From NCBI RefSeq assembly GCF_029101545.1, contig NZ_CP118866.1, positions 930,001-994,000 on the forward strand: a stretch of DNA of 64,000 nt. Direction: 5' to 3'. The translations under genes and the position numbers were made by a program. Below the pieces are notes generated by a model. The model searched no databases and was not told the DNA's origin. It saw nothing but the letters and a program-made list of their open reading frames with translations. Positions 53,706 to 61,197 of this stretch are shown one piece after another (position 1 is the stretch's first letter; each line of letters starts with the position of its first letter). The stretch is from Amygdalobacter indicium. Lineage in GTDB: Bacteria; Bacillota; Clostridia; Saccharofermentanales; Fastidiosipilaceae.

Positions 53706-54811
53706 CTAATCTAATTTTATGAAATCAACTACCTCTCCCAGCCACTTTTTTTCAGCCTTTAGAGTTATATCAAATTTATTCAATACGCTAATATCTTCAG
53801 AGTTGTATTCTACAATAAACCCTAAATTTTCCGGATCAAATTTTTTTGAAGTATACAGAACAGATATTACTTTGTTATTATTCAAAATTTTTCTAATAGT
53901 ATAATCGTTATTAGTAAAATACTCAAAAAAAGTTTTATACGCTATATCTTTTTTGGCCAACGGTTTCAATTTATCATTAAATATATACATCCTATTACTG
54001 TCCGTGATAATATATATTGTTATTGTGTATATATGAAAAAATTATTTTTTCGTTTTCAAATAAATATTCAGTTGTTTCGTATGTTTTGCAATTCAAAACG
54101 CCAATTGCTGATTGTGCCTCTTTTTGAGGAAAATTATTCAAGTCATTATTGCCATAAGTAACCAAATTATTATTATGATCTATCAGTTGTCTACCGGATG
54201 AAGTAAAAGCATTTTTAAAATTTACTCTTTTTTCTATTTTTCCACTGTCTTTATCTATAATTGTAATGCCATTTTTTTGGTCATTTTCACTATAAGACTC
54301 CACAAAAATTTTGTTGAATTTATCTGCTGCATTATTTAAATATTGATTTTCTAATAAACAGTGCTTTTTTTCACCTTCATAAGAATAAATTATACTACTT
54401 AAATATTTGCTATTAACGCTTCCAATGTTAATCGTTTCAATAAGTGTTTTCTCTCCGGTTCTAGTAAACCACGATGCTAAATATTTGTTATTTCTTTGCT
54501 CATTTGCATTAGAATATACCTGCATTTCCCCTTCTTTATATAATGTTTATTCAACCTATTAGAAGTTAAAAATAATTTTTCTTCAAAGTAATTAATTGAA
54601 TTAATGCTATATCCTTTATAATTATAGCTTTTAATGAGCTTTCCATCACTGTTTAAAAACAATAACTTTGAATATGGTTCTCTAGCTCTTGAAAGTGAAA
54701 CTATATACTTAGAATTTTCTATATCTATTTTTTATTTTCATTGATATTTTTATTAGAGCAAGCAATCAAGGATAATAGTGTTGCAAAAAGCAACACCATT
54801 ATCTTAATCAT
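53706..54811 (-). pseudogene. Broken lipoprotein gene with at least three frameshifts
   Basis: Reading from the ATG at 54811 (AAAGG site), a signal peptide with lipobox LIAC is followed by a frameshift in an A run near 54733, then SKYIVSLSRAREPYSKLLFLNSDGKLIKSY... to a second shift near 54530, then EGEMQVYSNANEQRNNKYLASWF... to a third near 54000, and a last part SNRMYIFNDKLKPL... ending at 53706. Joined, it is a secreted lipoprotein of about 365 residues rich in beta strands, possibly a beta-propeller. Family not recognised. It is not expected to yield a full protein. Confidence 0.7.
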
Positions 54812-54956
54812 AGAACTAACCTTTATAGAATACATAAAATTCATTCTATCAACTTCATATCCTTGATTTTTCCATTATACCTCCTATTTAATTTTTACCA
54901 ACAGCAATTACTCTATACATATGCTCAATCGCCGTTCTTACACCTCTTTAAATAAC

Positions 54957-55109
54957 TTACTTATCGCTCTTGTCAACCTGAATAACATCACTCCGATTAT
55001 TAATGCTTGGTTTATTTATATTAACGCTAAAAAATATAAGTTGTATCAATACCACTACAACAAATATTACTGCAAGTATCATCAAAAATTTTTTTATCTT
55101 ATCACCCAT
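54957..55109 (-). CDS. Small membrane protein, 50 residues
   Basis: The ATG at 55109 follows a strong GGAGG site. The product starts MGDKIKKFLMILAVIFVVVV, has one membrane helix (about 8-30) and a short polar tail ending QVDKSDK. No family recognised. It lies upstream of the broken lipoprotein gene on the same strand and may have been its partner. Confidence 0.55.
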   Translation of the reverse strand: MGDKIKKFLMILAVIFVVVVLIQLIFFSVNINKPSINNRSDVIQVDKSDK

Positions 55110-55114
55110 TGAAT

Positions 55115-55455
55115 TCCTCCTGTTTTAAGTAATACTTCCGATATTAATTTTTTCATGCTCTAATCTCCCTCACGTTGCAATCATACGTGTTCTATCAATT
55201 ATTAAAGCGTGCTGATTTTATTTAGTCAATATGCACAAAACCTAACGGTAAAGCAAGCGTCTTTCTATTAAATACAGAATATTATTGCAAGCTTAAAGCA
55301 TTTAGTGTTAACTTTTATTTACTTAAAAATACGCATTTTTCTACTTTTACTACAGTTAAGCAATGCTTTTTATAAAAATACATAAGAAGCTTTAGTAAAC
55401 ACACATTTACACTTTGAGAATTTCTCCGACAAAGAAAAAGCAATTTTCAAATTAA
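55115..55455. other. AT-rich intergenic stretch
   Basis: About 340 bases between the small membrane ORF and the second copy of the direct repeat. I see no gene, RNA or clear hairpin in it. Confidence 0.4.
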
Positions 55456-55458
55456 TTG

Positions 55459-55556
55459 TTTCTCGCCGAGATCATTCGCCTTCTGCAAGCTTACTATTAT
55501 GCGTCCGTGACTTGCAAAATCAAAGCCTTTCCCGCTTGACCGCTTGAGCTGATCTG
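55459..55556 (+). repeat. ~90-bp direct repeat, copy 2
   Basis: Second copy of the sequence at 53531-53620, here with the 8-mer CGCTTGAC duplicated before the final GAGCTGATCTG. The two copies flank the broken lipoprotein gene and the 50-residue ORF, a block of about 1.9 kb. Confidence 0.85.
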
Positions 55557-55570
55557 CTCCGGCTTCAAAG

Positions 55571-55606
55571 TAAAAAAATCCCGCAACACTTTAACAGTGT
55601 TACGGG
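55571..55606 (-). terminator. Terminator of the pyruvate oxidase gene
   Basis: An 11-bp stem CCCGTAACACT/AGTGTTGCGGG (one mismatch) followed on the minus strand by ATTTTTTTA, about 30 bases after the stop. Confidence 0.85.
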
Positions 55607-55636
55607 CAATGCAGCAGTATAGTTGTATAATCTCAA

Positions 55637-57421
55637 TTACTTAATATACTGCGAATTTAAGCCTTCTTCTTCCAAATAGGTGCGGAAAGGCACGAGATTT
55701 TGTGCTTCATACTTGTCCTTATAAGCCTGAATTTCTGCGGCACTGTAAAGTTTTTCATCCAACTTCAAAGTTCCCGTCTCTACCGGTAAAGGACGATTCT
55801 GCGTGATTTTGCAGTCAACTACAACTGTCTTACCATTTTTCACGGCAGCAACTGCTTCCTGCATAACAGCATCAATTTCTTCAATTCTTCTGACAGTATA
55901 TCCTAAAGCACCCTGAGCTTTACCAACAAGAGCGTAATCGACGTCAACAAAATCAGTACCGAATGTTGTCCGGTTGGTATCTTCATACTTATTCTTGATA
56001 AACGCGTACTCGTTATTAGAAAAGACAATATTTATTACCGGCAAGTTGTAACGCACATTAGTCACAACATCAGGATAAGTCATAGAGAAAGCGCCGTCAC
56101 CCATCAAATTCCACACCTGCCGTTCAGGATAGGTATGTTTAGCGGCAATACCGCCGGGCAGAGCAATACCCATGGTAGCAAATAAAGGTGAGGTACGCCA
56201 CATGTTTTTCGGAGTCATATGTAAGTGTCTGACTGATGTTTGGGTAGAATTGCCGACATCAACTGAGAAAATAGCGTCTTCTTCGGCATACTTGTTAATT
56301 GCGTTATAAACTTGATAGAACTGCAAAGGACCGCTTGTTTTACCTTCCAACTTGTCCATATACTCGCGCCAGTTCTGCACATTTTTCAAGTTGGCACGCC
56401 ACCAGGCATTTTCTTCTACAGTCGGCATAAGCTTCAGGAAAGCTGTCAAAGCTTCGCCTGCATCGCCTAAAATCGCTACATCACAGGCATGACGTTTACC
56501 GAGCATGGCAGGATTATTATCTACCTGAATGAAATGTTTGATGTTGCGGAAAGTTCTATCAGCTTCGGCAAAGGGGAAATTACAACCGATAAATAGTACT
56601 GTGTCGGCTTCTAAAATAGCTTCATTCGCCGGTTTCCAGCCGACTCGATAAGCTGAACCTAAATGGGCCTTAAAATTCCATTCGATTGTCTCATAATTTT
56701 TACCGGTGGTAATTACCGGTGCTTTGATTTTTTCAGCTAAAGCCTGTACTTTATCTCCGTGGCCCACTGTACCGACACCAACGTAAATTACAGGACGTTT
56801 CGCCTGTTTCAGCAATTCTACGGCGTCAGAAACATCTTTTTCATCTAAAGGAGCTGATTTGTAAGCACGGTAATTATGACCGGAAGTATAGAACTCATCG
56901 ATTCCTATTTCCTGATACCCGAAATCAGTCGGTACTTCGATAACCGCAACGCCGCGTTTGCTTATAGCCTGTCTGGCAGCCTCGTCCATTAATTTCGGCA
57001 ATTGTTCGGCATAAGCTACCCGTTTGTTGAAGACGGCAATATGGTCAAACATCGGATTTTGGTTAAGCTCCTGGAAAGCATCCAAATTAAGTTCACGATG
57101 CGGCCTTGAGCCTAAGATTGCTATTACCGGGGTATTATCCATAGCAGCGTCATATAAACCGTTAATTAAATGTGAAGCACCCGGTCCGCCGGAACCTACA
57201 CAAACTGCCAACTTGCCTCGCCACTTACTTTGCATCACTGCCGCCATTGCGCCGACTTCTTCATGCTTGACCTGAATAAATTCGATTCTGTCTTTTTCCG
57301 CCTCCAAGGCGTCCATAAAAGAACTCAATGTACCTGAAGGTATTCCGTAAATTGTATCTACTCCCCAGCCTTCCAACACACGCAAAGCTGCTACGGCAAT
57401 TTTGACCTTTTCTTTTGCCAT
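55637..57421 (-). CDS. spxB: Pyruvate oxidase (acetyl-phosphate- and H2O2-forming)
   Basis: 594-residue ThDP/FAD enzyme that converts pyruvate, phosphate and O2 to acetyl phosphate, CO2 and H2O2. The PYR domain has the catalytic glutamate in VKHEEVGAMAA (about 51-61); GSGGPGASHLINGLYDA follows; the PP domain has the ThDP motif GDGAFSMTYPDVVTNVRYNLPVINIVFSNN near 440. The whole reads like the lactic-acid-bacterial SpxB/Pox5 group rather than acetolactate synthase. An AAGGAGA site precedes the ATG. It is flanked by its own promoter-like -10 (TACAAT, 57444-57449) and terminator. Confidence 0.87.
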   Translation of the reverse strand: MAKEKVKIAVAALRVLEGWGVDTIYGIPSGTLSSFMDALEAEKDRIEFIQVKHEEVGAMAAVMQSKWRGKLAVCVGSGGPGASHLINGLYDAAMDNTPVIAILGSRPHRELNLDAFQELNQNPMFDHIAVFNKRVAYAEQLPKLMDEAARQAISKRGVAVIEVPTDFGYQEIGIDEFYTSGHNYRAYKSAPLDEKDVSDAVELLKQAKRPVIYVGVGTVGHGDKVQALAEKIKAPVITTGKNYETIEWNFKAHLGSAYRVGWKPANEAILEADTVLFIGCNFPFAEADRTFRNIKHFIQVDNNPAMLGKRHACDVAILGDAGEALTAFLKLMPTVEENAWWRANLKNVQNWREYMDKLEGKTSGPLQFYQVYNAINKYAEEDAIFSVDVGNSTQTSVRHLHMTPKNMWRTSPLFATMGIALPGGIAAKHTYPERQVWNLMGDGAFSMTYPDVVTNVRYNLPVINIVFSNNEYAFIKNKYEDTNRTTFGTDFVDVDYALVGKAQGALGYTVRRIEEIDAVMQEAVAAVKNGKTVVVDCKITQNRPLPVETGTLKLDEKLYSAAEIQAYKDKYEAQNLVPFRTYLEEEGLNSQYIK

Positions 57422-57572
57422 ACCGATTCTCCTTGAATAAAATATTGTACCGACTAGTTAGTATGGAAATAATATATTATATTTTTTCTTTTTATGTCGC
57501 GGTTAAAATGATGCTAATCATTTTTTCGCACGCCTATATCGCCGCAATAGACTCAAAGATGACTGCAAGCAC

Positions 57573-57610
57573 AAAAATACCCTCCTCAGCAGTTATCTGA
57601 TGAAGAGGGT
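57573..57610 (-). terminator. Terminator of the pilus operon
   Basis: A stem ACCCTC/GAGGGT extended by a partly paired inner segment, followed on the minus strand by ATTTTT. It lies about 30 bases after the minor pilin gene. Confidence 0.75.
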
Positions 57611-57641
57611 CCATTATTTGCTGTGAAAGTGCCGTCAGCAC

Positions 57642-58355
57642 TTAATCATCAACTTTTTGAGCTTCAGCTTCTCTCTTTCTGTAAAGCAAAAATAAGAATA
57701 AACCTGAAATGATGAGCACGACGCCGACATATTCATAGACGGAACGGATATTACCTGTTTTGGATAACAATCCGATTTTTTTCGCGATGCTTTGAATGGC
57801 CGGTTCTTGCTTATCCGTAGAATTATCCTCATTATCGCCAATGCTGCCGCTTCCTCCGGGATTGGGCATTTCATAATGATTATGGTAAGTCAGCTGATCC
57901 GTTTTCTGCTTATCCTGATTCAAAATCATGGAAACTTCAGCTTCCAACCCCCTTACAGTATTGACAACTCTAATTGTAATTGTGTATACGGAAAAATCCT
58001 GTTGCACATATTTGTTATCGCTCGGCAACTGTCTAAGTTCATAAACATATGTCCCGACTTGAGAAAATCGTAAGTCAAGGCTGCGTTCCTCATCTCCGTA
58101 CAGACCGAAAATATATTCCTGTCGGGCATTCTCCGGTAAAGGAGCTGCGGGGCTTTCCTTGCTTGGACTTAAAGCATAATTGAATACTTCATGCGGTTTG
58201 CTGTAATCGCTGTTAATCGAGATAATTTGACGTACTTTAAGAGAATTGTTCAAGCCGACAGCAGCAGCTTCAGGCAGACAAAGGTCGGTCAACCAAAGTT
58301 GCAGACATAAAAGCAGACACATTAAATAACGCAATTTTCGTTTATCTTGCTTCAT
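57642..58355 (-). CDS. FctB-like minor pilin, cell-wall anchored
   Basis: 237 residues. A signal peptide (about 1-31) is followed by a Spy0128/FctA-type pilin domain (YIFGLYGDEERSLDLRFSQVGTYVYELRQ near 82-110), a Pro/Gly/Ser/Asp linker, and a sorting signal: LLSKTG near 200, a hydrophobic helix and RKREAEAQKVDD. The motif LSKTG departs from LPXTG. By position (last gene, after the sortase) and size it corresponds to FctB, the basal pilin of streptococcal FCT pili. Its start overlaps the sortase gene by 14 bases. Confidence 0.8.
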   Translation of the reverse strand: MKQDKRKLRYLMCLLLCLQLWLTDLCLPEAAAVGLNNSLKVRQIISINSDYSKPHEVFNYALSPSKESPAAPLPENARQEYIFGLYGDEERSLDLRFSQVGTYVYELRQLPSDNKYVQQDFSVYTITIRVVNTVRGLEAEVSMILNQDKQKTDQLTYHNHYEMPNPGGSGSIGDNEDNSTDKQEPAIQSIAKKIGLLSKTGNIRSVYEYVGVVLIISGLFLFLLYRKREAEAQKVDD

Positions 58356-59388
58356 TCAACTTTTTCTCCTTTCGTCGTTGTTGCTCTCTCCGGCAAATTG
58401 CGGATATGATCAGAGCCGCTCCGAGCAATAGCCAAATTCCCAGCACTGCCGGTAAAAGGTCTTTGCTTTTAACTTTGCTCAAATAGCGGGAAAAGTTATT
58501 GCCTTTTTTGACCTTACCGGTATTAAATGTATTCACTTGTGTTTGATCTGTCAACTGTCCTACTAATATATGACGACCGTTTGTGATGGAAAAATCGCAA
58601 GTGTCCATAATCAGCAGATGCGGTTTCTGTCGGCTGTCCAATTCACGTTTGTATGTAGCTTTGGCGTAAATGTAGTCCAACAGTTCCTGCGGATTCGTCA
58701 AGGCTTTAGCAGGTGATAAGACCATTTGATCCGTCCCTACGGTTCGGAAAAAAGCGATAAATTCAATACCCAGGCTCGGTAATTTCTCGCGTTGCAAAAG
58801 GCCGTATTTGTGCGTTTGGAAAAATTTCTCATCCTGAAATAATTCCAGATCGCCGAACATTTTTCGCTCCGCCATGTAATGGCCGTAAAGTATATTCTTG
58901 GCATCGCTGAAATCACGAGTGTTGCGATTATCCAAAAATATGCTGCCGGCGGTGGAAAAAGTGCCCAGAACCGTTTTGTTCAGATACTCCGAGTTATCTT
59001 TTCCCTGTACTACCGGATAGTCTATTTCAGTGCCGTAAACTTCCAACCAGGCGCAAACATCCGGATTAAGTTGTTGCAACTCGTTGAAAGACAGCTTGCT
59101 CGTGCTGTCCGGTTTATACATGGCATATTCTTCACTATCGGCGATGCTCATCACTTGATTGGTATCCCAGAAAGCATACATACCGATGAAGAGGGCGGCC
59201 AGAGATATTAACAGGATAAAATAATCTAAAACGCCGGAGGCTTTTCTGATTAGTCTGATTTGCCGTTTTTGTTTTTCTGTTAATCGAGGTTTAACAGGCG
59301 CAGCAGCCTGAGAGTCCGTTAAGGGCATTTTCAGGCTGCAATCGTCTGCCGTGGCAGTATGTAAGGGCGGCAAAGCGCTTTTCTTCAT
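58342..59388 (-). CDS. Class B sortase, pilus-polymerising (SrtC of FCT loci)
   Basis: 348 residues. It has an N-terminal cytoplasmic segment, one membrane helix (about 53-73), the sortase barrel, and a second membrane helix near the C-terminus (about 312-335). The catalytic residues are His in NILYGHYM (near 169), Cys in IMDTCDFS (near 262) and Arg in NGRHILVG (near 270). EIDYPVVQG and STAGSIFLDNRNTRDF are class B features. Class B pilus sortases polymerise FctA pilins in S. pyogenes; the backbone pilin gene is 16 bases upstream. Confidence 0.9.
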   Translation of the reverse strand: MKKSALPPLHTATADDCSLKMPLTDSQAAAPVKPRLTEKQKRQIRLIRKASGVLDYFILLISLAALFIGMYAFWDTNQVMSIADSEEYAMYKPDSTSKLSFNELQQLNPDVCAWLEVYGTEIDYPVVQGKDNSEYLNKTVLGTFSTAGSIFLDNRNTRDFSDAKNILYGHYMAERKMFGDLELFQDEKFFQTHKYGLLQREKLPSLGIEFIAFFRTVGTDQMVLSPAKALTNPQELLDYIYAKATYKRELDSRQKPHLLIMDTCDFSITNGRHILVGQLTDQTQVNTFNTGKVKKGNNFSRYLSKVKSKDLLPAVLGIWLLLGAALIISAICRREQQRRKEKKLNEAR

Positions 59389-59404
59389 GCTGCACTCCTT
59401 TTAA

Positions 59405-60619
59405 TTAAGCTTCCAAATCGTCGTGTTTACGGTTTTTCACAAAGAAGACGATACCGGCCAAGGCTACTAAAGCCAAGACAATGAACGGTAAGCTGTTCAA
59501 TAAGATACCGGTAGGTGTTTGTTGGGTGTTGACGAAGATGATGGAGTTGTCGCCCTTATCACCGATGTTTTTACCTGTATCTTCAATATCAGTTACATTA
59601 GTAACAGCAACATTATTCATCTTACTGCCTTCGAGGCTATGCGTATAACCGGCATCTATAGTTTCTTTAGCTTTAACCATTGAACCGAGTAAAACGTTAG
59701 CAAAAACAACTCTATCACCGTGATGCAATACCACATCAAAAGGTGTTCCGTAATTTGCTGTTTTTTTATCTCCGGCGACGCCTTGTGCGTTAACAATCTT
59801 ATAATCGAAAGCTGTATCTGCAGCATTCGATCCGGCAGGCTTACTTACAGTAAAGTTAAAAGTAAACGGTTCATTAGCATTTACCTTACCTGCTTCTCCT
59901 GCAACTTTCTTTTTCAAGACAAAACCTTTTTTATCCTCGTTTGTTATGTCCGTACCGGTAGGATTATCATTACCGGCTTTAGGATCATAATTATTGTCAA
60001 ACTCAAATTTGTTACTTTCATCAGTTGAACCGTCATATTGAGTCTTTTGTTCAGTTACAGCCTGACCCTTATCATCCTTAGTCTTTTTAATTTGGATATT
60101 GTCAACAGTAAATTTGTTATCTGCTTTGGTTTTAACAAAAATAGAAACTAAATACTCAGCTTTAGAGCAAACCAAACCTGTTAAAGTTTTCTCTTCTTCG
60201 GTAACCTTATAAGTATACTGACCGGCTTCAGTAAAATCAACCCCTTTTAAGGCATCTCCTGTTGTTTGGATGAGCTGAACACCATTTTTCTTAGCATCTT
60301 TGTCATCAGCAGCTTCAGTTTCTTTAGCTGCATATTTTACACTCTGATCACCAATAGCAGGACATTTAGCCTTCTGATCTTCTTTTGCGTTGAAGCTGTG
60401 TTGCTCAAACTTAAACTTAAACTCCACTTCCGGTGTCTTAACATCAACACTCGGCAAATTAAGAACTTTTTTAATCTTAAGTTCTACTGTCTGTATTGGG
60501 TTTTGACGAACAGGCGGCCGCGGACCGGGACCTGCTTGCACCTGAACCAGACATGAGGCTGAGAAACCCAACGCCAGCACCAACGCCAGCGACTTTTTCA
60601 AATTAAATGACTTTTTCAT
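59405..60619 (-). CDS. FctA-like backbone pilin
   Basis: 404 residues. A signal peptide ends near residue 29 (VQAGP). Two Spy0128-type domains follow; the first has VDFTEAGQYTYKVTEEEK near 127-144, the strand that usually carries the isopeptide-forming residues. The C-terminus has QQTPTG near 367 as the sorting motif, a hydrophobic helix and KNRKHDDLEA. QxPTG-type motifs are used by class B pilus sortases (QVPTG in FctA). Lysine-rich stretches offer candidates for the intersubunit bond. GAAGGAAG precedes the ATG. Confidence 0.87.
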   Translation of the reverse strand: MKKSFNLKKSLALVLALGFSASCLVQVQAGPGPRPPVRQNPIQTVELKIKKVLNLPSVDVKTPEVEFKFKFEQHSFNAKEDQKAKCPAIGDQSVKYAAKETEAADDKDAKKNGVQLIQTTGDALKGVDFTEAGQYTYKVTEEEKTLTGLVCSKAEYLVSIFVKTKADNKFTVDNIQIKKTKDDKGQAVTEQKTQYDGSTDESNKFEFDNNYDPKAGNDNPTGTDITNEDKKGFVLKKKVAGEAGKVNANEPFTFNFTVSKPAGSNAADTAFDYKIVNAQGVAGDKKTANYGTPFDVVLHHGDRVVFANVLLGSMVKAKETIDAGYTHSLEGSKMNNVAVTNVTDIEDTGKNIGDKGDNSIIFVNTQQTPTGILLNSLPFIVLALVALAGIVFFVKNRKHDDLEA

Positions 60620-60654
60620 TTTTTCTTCCTTCTATCCTTTTATTTTATTTACTA

Positions 60655-61197
60655 TTATATTCCCCGACTACGAATCAGGTTGAATATCTTACCACTAATC
60701 TGACTGCGTTTAAGAGCTCCGAAGAGGCGGGAATCAGCAGCCTTATCCCGATTATCGGCCAATACAAAGACTTCATCCGTCCCCAACTGCAAAGGGAAAC
60801 TCACACCATCTTTGAAAGCCTGCGTCTCCTTGAAAATCTTCGGCTCATATTGACGAGACCCGTTAACTTTCAAACCGTGCTCATCAACATCCACCTTATC
60901 TCCCGGCAACGCCACAATTCTGGCCAGTTTCGTCTGCCCTTTGAAATTGTAAACAACAGTATCACCGACAAAATACTTCTTATCCAAGCGATAATAGAAA
61001 ATCAAATCTCCCGGGTTAACATTCGGAACCATCGCCGTATCATTTACCCGATAAATACCGAACACGAACTTAAACACCAACACCAGCAACAAAAGTATTG
61101 TCACCAACTTGAAAAGAAATTTCAAAAGTGCTTGGATAACCGGATCTTTCGCCTGCGGTCGATCCCGTCCCCTCTTACCGCCGATTTTATACAACAT
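60655..61197 (-). CDS. SipA-like pseudo-signal-peptidase of the pilus locus
   Basis: 180 residues from the ATG at 61197; a GTG at 61200 would add one residue. One membrane helix (about 25-47) precedes a signal peptidase I fold. In active enzymes the serine sits in GxSMxPT; here the segment reads VNDTAMVPN, with Ala55 in its place. The base lysine of KRVxxLPGD is replaced in LARIVALPGD (Ala92). Both catalytic residues are thus missing. Streptococcal SipA, also inactive, is a chaperone for pilus assembly, and the position between surface protein and backbone pilin is the same. Confidence 0.85.
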   Translation of the reverse strand: MLYKIGGKRGRDRPQAKDPVIQALLKFLFKLVTILLLLVLVFKFVFGIYRVNDTAMVPNVNPGDLIFYYRLDKKYFVGDTVVYNFKGQTKLARIVALPGDKVDVDEHGLKVNGSRQYEPKIFKETQAFKDGVSFPLQLGTDEVFVLADNRDKAADSRLFGALKRSQISGKIFNLIRSRGI

